Assembly: GCA_001655205.1 (NCBI GenBank)
Contig: LPNZ01007078.1
Span: 1-21,906 of the forward strand
Source: Lenisia limosa
Lineage: Eukaryota > Breviatea
DNA: 21,906 nt
Direction: 5' to 3'
The translations under genes and the position numbers were made by a program. The notes under the pieces are model-generated. The model was not told the DNA's origin. It saw nothing but the letters and a program-made list of their open reading frames with translations, and did no database searches. Numbering within the stretch: the stretch's first letter is position 1; every line of letters starts with the position of its first letter. Positions 1-10,500 of this stretch are shown here, piece after piece.

Positions 1-26
1 AGTATATGATAGTATATCATAATATA

Positions 27-1256
27 TCAAATGTATATAATACATCTAGTAACCATGGAAGGTGATAGGTCCTGACCGATTTTCTGAAGGGATATCTGAT
101 TACTATTGATCAAGGCTTATAGAAGTGGTTGATGAAAGTTGAATGTAAATGCATTCGTAACAAACCTGGGGAGGATACTGTCCCATAGCTTGGCCGTTTT
201 GACCAGGGTACTGGCGAGGTGGCTGGTCTGGGGGGGGGGGTNNNNNNNNNNNNNNNNNNNNNNNNNNNNNNNNNNNNNNNNNNNNNNNNNNNNNNNNNNN
301 NNNNNNNNNNNNNNNNNNNNNNNNNNNNNNNNNNNNNNNNNNNNAAAAATAATAAAATCACAAAAAAAGAACAACTTGTAGCTGAATGAGTAAAGTAACG
401 AGTATGCATATATGATATATCGATAGATGATATCTATCTATTTGCGTATCATAAGATCTCAAATATAAAATGATACAAACTCTACAGCAACAAAGGCTAG
501 ACCGTTTCGTTTCATCTAAGCATACTGCGACGACGGTTTTTGTTGCGGCAGCAGAGGAAGCAGCAGAAGCAAATAGCCGCAATAATGACACCCAGGATAA
601 TTAAACCCAAGATGGTGTTTCCGTTCTAGAGAATGAGAGTTGTTGACAGTTAAGCCCAAAATGTTTATTGAACAAACAAGAATAGGCTTCAAAGCCAGCT
701 GGACACTGACTTCTCCCAAACATTTTGTATTCAGTAGTGGTAATAAGAGTGGAATATTCAGAGGTATTTGTAATGAAGCCGATATAATTGATGCCGATAT
801 GTCAGATCAGAAGCTGGCATTATCACAGGGGAAAGATGAATGGAAAAACGCTGACTGAACACACGTGGTAATTAAGGTGGAGGAGGGGTAACCTGGCCAG
901 ACGACTGACTGTTTTTGTATTATAATCGCATAAACTCTTCTCCTATGATGTTTGCTTACGCATTTGGTGCTTCGTGTGTAGGAATAACTTCCACATATCG
1001 CAGAAATGTTGTCACCTTCATCATAACAGCCTTCCTTCACGACTGTATCAAGAGTATCTTTGCACTCAATGTACACACAGTCGCAGTGCCTGTTAAAAAG
1101 GAGGTCACGATGAAGAGAAAAGGCCATGACTTACTTTCCATCAAGGCAGGTAGATTTGCTTTCCCCAACACAAGCTGTGCTATCACTACTACTATCAGCC
1201 CCAAGCGCAAAAAGCAGCATTAGGCAAAAAGAAAGCCCGAAAAGAAGTTTATTCAT
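27..1256 (-). CDS. Cysteine-rich type I membrane protein, multi-exon, partly resolved
   Basis: I do not recognise the family. Exon 1 (1256-1135) starts with ATG and encodes a signal peptide (MNKLLFGLSF then a hydrophobic run ending FALG). Exon 2 (1089-960) is in phase and rich in Cys (HCDCVYIEC, GCYDEG, AICG). A third exon probably starts at 908. The exon at 625-526 encodes a hydrophobic segment (ILGLIILGVIIAAI), a Cys cluster (CFCCFLCC) and a basic stop-transfer (RNKNRRR). It joins in phase to 227-166 (QYPGQNGQAMGQYPPQ), then to 83-27, ending at TGA. The order is therefore signal peptide, Cys-rich ectodomain, one membrane span and a short Gln/Pro/Gly tail inside the cell. The joins between 908 and 626 could not be fixed: the simple reading hits an in-frame TGA at 807-809. 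A gap lies in the intron before 227. Surface location is inferred from topology only. Confidence 0.6.
242..344. other. Assembly gap (N run)
   Basis: 103 N directly after a run of ten or more G. It falls in an intron of the membrane-protein gene, between its transmembrane exon and its tail exon. Confidence 0.99.
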
Positions 1257-1570
1257 TTTCGGAATCTTCTAAGTTCGCTTGTTTTAGTGTTGTTACTACT
1301 TCACTACTTGTTTTGCTCAAGTTTTTGCTTGCGTTAGTTTTCCATTTTTCTTTATATATTGAAAGTAAACATAGGGGACCCACTTACCATAAAGTGATAT
1401 TTAGGTAAAAAATTTAACCAAACAGTATCAGAACAGCATAAAAAAACATAAGAACAACATTCTAATATTATATAAGTATATATAATAAAGTATACTAATA
1501 GAAATAATAACCGTGCAACATTAGATTGAGATTACCGGAGCTCTACTGAGGCTGCTGAAGTCCCCGCGCA
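1257..1570. promoter_or_regulatory. Divergent intergenic region between the membrane-protein and coiled-coil genes
   Basis: An AT-rich 314-bp stretch lies between two putative start codons that face away from each other. It holds poly-T and TATA-like runs (around 1340-1360 and 1465-1500) but no motif I can assign. Both promoters must lie here if the two starts are right. The coiled-coil start is the less certain one. Confidence 0.4.
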
Positions 1571-4500
1571 ATGCTAGGTGTGTGAAATAGTGATATAGAA
1601 TGGGAAAACTCCACAATTGCGGTTGGCTTCTTACAATCCAGGGGCACTTCCTGATCTCAACCGACCACCACCAAAACGAGGAGGAAGGTGAGCAGTGGGA
1701 GTTGATGGAAAAGGGAAGCCTTTTAAACTTGATGGTGTTGATGTGTTGATGTGTTGATAGGGTAAAAACCAACAAATATTTGGTCCAGTATGATCAATGT
1801 GATTTTAACGGTCTTTTTTCTTTCTTTTCTTTATTTCACCAAGCAGGCAGCAGCAACTGGGGCCCCTCCAAGGTTCAAAAGATGACCCCCTCGCTGACCC
1901 TCTATCAAGGTTAGTTGAAAAAGGAAGCTTTGCTATCGTACTATTTGAATGTTGGCAACAAAACAGCAATATTAAATGTCAATTGCCATCAAATAATTGG
2001 TTACTGTTAAATAAAGTGACCAAAACACACTTCAACACACCCAGTAACCCCCCCCCCCCNNNNNNNNNNNNNNNNNNNNNNNNNNNNNNNNNNNNNNNNN
2101 NNNNNNNNNNNNNNNNNTATTAGATCTCGAATGCCTCCAGCTTTAGCAGCTGCGGTCGGGCCAAATGCCAAAAATGCCAGCCCTCAGGTTTGCAGTCGCT
2201 GAGAATATTTGAATGGAGGAAGCTTTTTGTACCTTGAGATCAAGGGTGGTATAATAGTATAATATATCTGGGGTGACCTATCTGCTTTCCTCTTGCACTA
2301 TTTTTAAAAGAATAATTAACTTAATCATGTTTAGATTGTCGAATTCGTGGCTAATTGACCAAAAAAACTGAAATGATGATTTAGAGAGTCCCACAGCCTC
2401 GACAAGCGGCCACTAGACAGCAGCAACAGCTAAGAGGTAACCTTGGGGTCTCTTTCGGTTGATGAGAGTGTTTTTTGGGGTATTTGGAACACAATACCAT
2501 CTTTGTCACCATTTTATCTTCTGGATAGCATGATAATTAATTCACTGGTCTGGACTTACCCTTGAAGGACAACGACAGAACCGCACACCCTCTCCAGCAA
2601 ATAGCACACACTCGTAAGCGTGATATTGATTAAACACATTCGTTGTGTCCCAAGCTCATGAACTTCATATATTTCCTTTATACCATCAAAGGGCCACAGA
2701 TCAATGACTTGCGATAAAGAAAATCTGATGTTTCCTCAACGAAATTCTGGAATGTTCTCTTTTGGACCAACCCGCCATCACCATCCCAGAAGCCACTCTG
2801 ACCAACAACGGCCACAGTCGTCACATGGCCGGAACGACTATCAGCAGCCTCAGCCGGGTGTGGGGGTAAAGATTTAGGTGGTCCATGCAAACTGTTCCTG
2901 AGGATTATTTCAGGAGTTTTCCTGCAGTTGCTTCCCTTTTCTGAGCGTCTCTATACCGAATTTAAACTTTCCCAAGCTTTTCAGGTTTACTAATCTCCAG
3001 TAATTCATTCAGGCTCCCTCCAACGCCCGGGTACCTCTCACGGACGCCCGGGTACTGCTCATGGAGGAAGAGCACACAATCAGCAACCGGAGAGAAAGTA
3101 GGACATTCTATAATGTCTCTTTGAAGATTTTGAGCCTACCATCCCCATGTAAAACAGTTGTTATTGTTACACCTTGCAGTCAGCGGCCTACAGTAATGGG
3201 GAACGCTGGAGGCCCCGGGGGGCAGAAGCAGTACCAGAACCAGGGCTACCAACACTATCAGAGTGGACAACGCTCGAGAGGGCAATCGGGTAGTCAAGAT
3301 GTGGAGGCTTCTTGGGGCAAGCCCCCTTCCAAGGGACAAGGTGAATGGGCCTTATTTCTGTAATTCTTTTGTTGATACTCTCGGACCTTATTTTGTACTA
3401 TAACGTATACTCAGTATTGGCGGGTGAAGGAGGGCCGCGTACATAAAAGCTTATTCTGAACAATTCTTAGGGCTCAACATGGACACAAAACCGTCTTCAT
3501 TCCTTTTATCATTAGCACCTAACCCGGCAGGAGTGTCTACCGGGAACACCATGAAGGACATGTTTGACCCGCAAGTGGCTGCACGTGCCGCCTCTCAGTC
3601 CCAGCACCTCGACCTCAGCATCGACACTCTTGCTCATGTTAGCGCTTTCGCCAATAGCATCCCCCCCACTGCCACCTTGAGTTTTGCCAATATGTTTCCT
3701 AAGTTCCTATTCGTCAATCAACATCTTAATGGATTCTATCCGTACTTGTCTGTAGATAGGGCAGGAGAAACAGTGATATTTCTGGAGGTTATCATGATTA
3801 GCCTTATTGATACCGAAAGACGCCTTGTCCCTCACGAAGCAGGTTCGTCCAGCTGAGATCAACGATCAGGAAACAATGAACCAAAGCCGACAGGCTGCTT
3901 TCCTTGGCGACCAAGACAATAGCGACTCTGACTACTTTGACAATGCCTCTGTGGGGATATGTTACACCCTACTTGTTAAATATGAGGTGCTTTAATGTGT
4001 CCATGTATTGTTGCAGCAATTGGTATTTTCACTCAACGAATTCAAAATAATCCCTTTGAGGACTGATAATCCCCTTCTGTATATATAGATAGTATATAAT
4101 ATATGATAGTATATGCATATATTTTACTATATCATATCGATATGTGAATGTATATATATATATAATTACTATACCCATGATACTCATACCCTCATCTCGC
4201 AGCCGATCGAGCGGAGCAAGCGCCAACCTATTAGGCCGCTTCTCCGGTCCGATGACTCGAGTTCCTCCGATGACAGCGGCCCCGTGCGACGTCTTACGCC
4301 CGCCCAGCGCCAACACTGGTCCAACTCTGGACTTACAAGGCAGAGGGAGTCCAAGAATCTCGACCAGGTGACCTCCTCACCCTGTTTTTTTTATACAAAG
4401 TAAAATTTGAAGCGTTGGTCTGACTGTTCTATATTCCCCCCAGAAGTGTGATATATTTAGGGCAATTTAGCTGATGATGGCGGCCCCTTGTTTTTCAATG

Positions 4501-7500
4501 CCGGAAGCAACGTAGAGGAACCGTGGGNNNNNNNNNNNNNNNNNNNNNNNNNNNNNNNNNNNNNNNNNNNNNNNNNNNNNNNNNNNNNNNNNNNNNNNNN
4601 NNNNNNNNNNNNNNNNNNNNNNNNNNNNNNNNNNNNNNNNNNNNNNNNNNNNNNNNNNNCATCAAAATTAAAACTTAAATATATATATATATTATATGAT
4701 ATATATGAATGTTATCTTACCCGCTGACCCTGTGCCCCATGGGTGTATATAGTATATATTTTTTTCGGTCACTGGCGTGACACCCCCTCCCATGGAAAAA
4801 CTTATGTATAGTATGATATAGTATATCAAATATATTGGATGACCGCTAGAAGGGAGTAATCTAATTGCAATGAGCAACCCAAGTAAGAGGCTTTCTTTTA
4901 TCCTTCCAGGGCGTTGGACGTGTCCGCAATCGGGCATCACAACGACGATGATTGGACTCCTCCCCAGTCCCCAGATAAGGTATCTTTTCCTCACCCAACA
5001 ATTGCGCTCATTTTCCAAAAGACAAGTTTACCCCTTTGGTGGAATGCGGTGCTTGCAGAAGCGACTGGCCTGGACTTTGTTTGTTTTGTTGCTATCAACC
5101 CTTGTGTGTTGTCAGCCAACAGAGTTGATTTTGGGCGTTTTTTGTTTCATAAATTTGTTAATTTCACCCCCCTCCCTTAGTCTTTGGAATCGTCTCAAAG
5201 CGAGGAGGAGCCGAGTATGGCTGACATGTACCAGCATTCCCGAACTGTGAGCATGACAGGTTTTCTAATGGGGCTTCTATGGCGTTTTGATGGATCTCAA
5301 AGATGTCTTGATCTCACCCCCCCCCCCCCCCCCNNNNNNNNNNNNNNNNNNNNNNNNNNNNNNNNNNNNNNNNNNNNNNNNNNNNNNNNNNNNNNNNNNN
5401 NNNNNNNNNNNNNNNNNNNNNNNNNNNNNNNNNNNNNNNNAGCGAAACGTCTCAATGAAGTTGCCAAGAGAGAGGCGAAGCTAGCCGACCGGGAGGACGA
5501 AGTTATGAGTCGAGAGCTCAGCCTTGAGGACAGGGAGGTCAAGCTTGCTGCTCGCGAGGATCAGGTCTGTGGGTGTGTGGACTATTGAACATGTTTCATA
5601 TCGGTTTCTAGTTTATCCAATTAACAACACTTTACTTGCTTTGAAAATGATAAATTGCTACCTGATACATATCTTCTGGGCTAGGCTTTGCTTTGTTATT
5701 GCCCTGAGATATTCAGTTTCGAGGTATTAGTCCACCGTACTGACCCCTCAGATGGATGTTCAGCTCCGCGAATTGGATGAGTTACCTCAGATCAAGGCGA
5801 AACTGGAGGCGGATCTGGCCGACATTGACCTTGCAAGAGATCAGATCAGAGTGGGGGGAGAAACAACTGCTCCTTCATTTATCGTTTCATCACCATCTTC
5901 CTTTATTGATTCATTAACACCGACTAGCGAGACCAACATGTTTTACAGCAGTTCCAAGCCGACTTAGGTATGCTATATCATATCCGAGTTGTTAGGCAAA
6001 TGTTTTGGGTGAATTGATATTAAACTATAATCCAATATCTCTTATAAGTGTGATGGTGTGGAGCGCAAGCAACACTGAAAATCGTAAGTAACCCCACAGG
6101 TACACGTGACCAGGAAATCAAGGCTCGGAGCGTGGAAGTACAGTCGCGCGAGTCCGACGTGGCCGTGCGTGAACATGAGATCAACACGCGAATGATGGAA
6201 GTGGCGGGGCGCGAGCGCGAGTTGCGCGAAGACCAAGAGGCTCTCCAGGTTTTTGGGTGTTATTTCTTGCTCTGAACTGCTGCTTACATAATTTTATTGA
6301 TTCATTCCGAGCACATTAGGTTTCTTTTCACCCATTTATTGTTTATTTCACATCATTGCATGTTTCCAAAGATTAAACCAAACGAAGTGTTGCTTTAGGT
6401 TATTTTTGTTTTGAGCTTTCACCACTCGCCACTTCTTACTCCCCCAGTCGGAGCGGCAGCAACTGGAGGAGGACACCGCACATCTGGATAGTGTCAATCG
6501 AGAACTGCAGGAGCGATTGTCGAGGGCTGACGAGTCGAAGTTGGGGGGGGGGGGNNNNNNNNNNNNNNNNNNNNNNNNNNNNNNNNNNNNNNNNNNNNNN
6601 NNNNNNNNNNNNNNNNNNNNNNNNNNNNNNNNNNNNNNNNNNNNNNTGACGAAATCACTCTCCGAGGTTAAATCTGAAAAATGGACTCTCAAATTAAGTG
6701 TTCCAGAAATATCTCGCAGTATGAACTTAAGATGTTTAAGGCACTATGCGGCTGTTTTAGCTGGAAAGTGGATATATCGCAAGTGGACTCCCCCGAGTGG
6801 GGGAGTAGGTTCTACGAGGTCAAAAATGTGTCAAAAATTTTCGATCCCACCTTCTTGAGGAGGTCAAATCATGAAAAATGCTCTACCCGATATGGTTTTG
6901 GTTTTTTTTTTGTCTTCTTATACTCCTCTCCTCTCCCTGTGCACTAGTTGACATTCCATTCAACCCCAGGTTTCCTTTTCACTCATCATCACAGCCGAGC
7001 CTCCCCCGACCTTGACCAGCTCAACGAGGATCGGGCTGAGCTTGAGGAGCAGCGTCAGGACCTAGAGAACCAAAAGTTGGACCTTGAGCAGAGACTGCGA
7101 GACCTGCAGGCGGCCGAACATCAGGTTGGCGAACCTGGGTCTCAGAATATGATAATTCATTAAATTTTCAACAGAGTATCCCTTCCACCTTTCCCATGGT
7201 AACCAAACAGGTTGCGATGGCGCAGAACGAGGGCATCAACGAGACACAAGCCAAGCTTGACGCCGCTCTGTTGGAGATGAACGAAGAGAAGAAGTGGTTC
7301 GATTCCGAGAAGAAGTGGCTGGAGGAGGAACGCTTGAAGGTAGGAATGTTGCCCGTCAGTAGTTGTTGTAGGAAATTGGTCATTGTTATCCTCGAAAATT
7401 CTCAAGAAATTCCGACATTTTGGGTGGGGACGTGCCTTCGTACTATAACTCAAAACCTTTTCGAAATACATCTTGTGCATAATTGTTGCACTATCGAGTC

Positions 7501-10500
7501 TACCATGTTTAACAGGACAGGTGGAAGACGAGAGTCAAAGAGCAGAGGAAGTGAGAGCAGCAGCTGAACGGGCCAAGGTCCAAGTATGGGGAGACGTTTT
7601 TTCTTCGTTAGTTGTATTCATACATTTATGCATATATTAACAGAGTCAGGCTGAAGACTCAGCGACCCTCGCAGAAATGGAACAACAGAGTCTCCGCAAC
7701 AAGGTTCAGGAGCTGGAAGCCCGCCTTCTGGAGGCTTCTGCAGATTCACACCCAGGTGAGTGTTTACTTAGGACAAGTCTTCTCGTGGTCACACGCTTCA
7801 TACTTCCATCTTGTTTTATCATTTACACGTTTGATTGAGTTTCTAGCTTTTCTTGGGAATAAGGTTGCTTTTTCCTGCTTGTCTTTTTGTTGAGGGAACT
7901 CTTGTCAAGATTTTCAATAACTTGGTGATCCAAAAGGAAATCGCTTTTCTTACCCTCCAGGAAACGACACCCTGTCCCGAGACCTTGACGAAAGGCTTGC
8001 TGAAGTTCAGCGAAGGGAGGCAGAGGTGGAGAAAAGAGAGGTGCGTCTTCGATTGACGGAAGATCGGGCCAAGGCCAAACTCCAAGTGGCTAACCTGGTG
8101 CGTGGTCTGGGAGCGATTTATTTCGTCCTCCATTGGCTTCTCGAGGAAACTGATTTGACCAACACAAATCATTTACTGGGTTTTATAAACCACATTTGTG
8201 TCAACAAGAACTCCCACATTTTAGGTCATATGAATTCTCTCATTAATACGGACACACAGCATAGACCCTAAGCTCACCATCGTAGCGTTTGAAGGAATGT
8301 CGCATTCTGGAGGAGAGGGAAAGTGAGCAGAAGGTTCAAAAGTCAGAGAAGACAACTGGTGGGAGGGTACAGAGGCAAAAAAAAAATCGAACTCTACTTA
8401 TCTGTCTAAGTTCAACTTATTTCTACTGATCTGTCTGAGTTCAACTTATTTCTACTGTAGGACCAAAGCCCGCCACCACGCATTCAGCGGAGCGTGAACA
8501 GGTTGGGGTCCAGTAAACTTGGTACAGAATTGTAGAGATATACTACATGTAGTGTTGTCTTTCTTTACAGCCTAGTCTGCAGCCATGCCTGCTGTTCTCG
8601 AAGGCTCCATAGAAGGTCTTGATGAAAGCAGAATGCATCCAGAGCTCTCTCAAATCACACCCCAGGTATTGAACGAGAGTATCTATCTGCACTTGGTGTC
8701 ATCGCTCATAATATCATATGTATCATATATAATATTACATATTATGTTGTAAAGGCTGGAGAGGAAGGAAGGACACTTCTTCTTGACCCCCCCCCCCCCN
8801 NNNNNNNNNNNNNNNNNNNNNNNNNNNNNNNNNNNNNNNNNNNNNNNNNNNNNNNNNNNNNNNNNNNNNNNNNNNNNNNNNNNNNNNNNNNNNNNNNNNN
8901 NNNNNNNNNNNNNNNNNNNNNNNNNNNNNNNNNNNNNNNNNNNNNNNNNNNNNNNNNNNNNTATCTACAAAATACCTCTGGATTTGAGGTCGTGTTCATG
9001 AAATATTCAGGATCGGCAGCACCCCTACACCACCCGGGTATGTACTTCGGCGGCCACCCGGCTTATTACTACCCGGGTACTCCTGCTGCCCCATATCCCC
9101 CAGGTATGCTATTTTCTTACTTTTACAAAGATTGAATGATATCAAACGATCCTCAATAAATGTAAAGATATGGGGGGGGGGGGGNNNNNNNNNNNNNNNN
9201 NNNNNNNNNNNNNNNNNNNNNNNNNNNNNNNNNNNNNNNNNNNNNNNNNNNNNNNNNNNNNNNNNNNNNNNNNNNCCTAAATTGTCCGGCAAAACCTACC
9301 ACAACAACATATTGAAGAAATATTCCCTAGATTTAGCATTGTTGGTGAGCTTCCCTCTTCATGTTATTCTTTAGGAGTGCATTACTCAGGTCATCCTGCC
9401 ACTTACCCTTACAACACACCCCAACACCCAGGTATATGGTTCCGAAAGAACACGGTTATATGTTCACCCAATATTGAGTTATGTGCTTTTTCGTATTGCT
9501 TATTGGTAGTTTTTTATTATGATCATATTTAGGGCTTCCCTACGGTCCCAAAAAAGACTGATTTTTCGGATAAATCCTCGATAAACATGAATGACCGGTC
9601 TTTTTCGGACCGTAGGGAAGTCTGTATATGTGTGTCATTGGTATGTATTGTTTTGAAGAGTTCAGTAGAGCTTGTCGGACATAAAAAAAACCCCAGAGTA
9701 TCCCAACAGTTGTCAACAATCCAGCCGCATTCTGACCTTGTAGCCCATCATGCCAACCCGCCAATGCCCATGCCCTTCCTTTCTGCACCCCCTCCGTGGG
9801 TTTGTTTTGGGGGGGGGGTCTTTTTGAATTATTTTTTGTGTGTGATGATCATTGAATACTTGGTTTAGAGTTTGCTGCTTTCTGCAAATCTTAACCACCC
9901 AGTGACATGTCTGACCTTTCAGAGCATCACCCCCCAAGCAGCCAGCCTGGGCTAATACCATTGATGCGTCAATGATGTCTCTCAACCCCATGTTTAATTT
10001 AAATAATGGTTGGTATTACGCTGTTAATCTGTTACCAATTTCTACTGTGTCTTTTTCTGAAGTATTTATTTCGATCAAATTTTCACCGACATATGATTAA
10101 CGCCCCAGCCACCCCCCTGCCAATATCCACTTCTGAGGGCGAAATTGACCCAACTCTCCTCCAAGATGACCTCATGTGAGGGGGCTGCTTCTCAGTACAT
10201 TGTCAAATTTCCTTCGTTATTCATTTTTGATTTGGGCTCTTTTTGTTACCCCCCCCCCTAGAAAGCCACAGAAATCAATACTCAAGCCACCCCCTTCATC
10301 AATACTAGCTCCCAATGGGNNNNNNNNNNNNNNNNNNNNNNNNNNNNNNNNNNNNNNNNNNNNNNNNGCTTTGTGAGCAAAGGGAGTTGTCAAATAGCAG
10401 ACTCAAATGAATAAGACATAATTGTATCGGGACTTTTCTTAAAAAAGATATTTTTCGAGGAGTGTTGGCAAAACTTGAACAATCAACAAGCCCCATCATA

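Noticed and set aside
1521-1775. Minus-strand open frame of 84 codons
   Set aside because: It overlaps the first exons of the plus-strand coiled-coil gene, which join in phase, and lacks protein-like features.
6517-6858. Open reading frame crossing the gap at 6555-6646
   Set aside because: It is open only because N runs contain no stops. After the gap its composition does not resemble the coiled coil, and a real in-phase exon starts at 6995.
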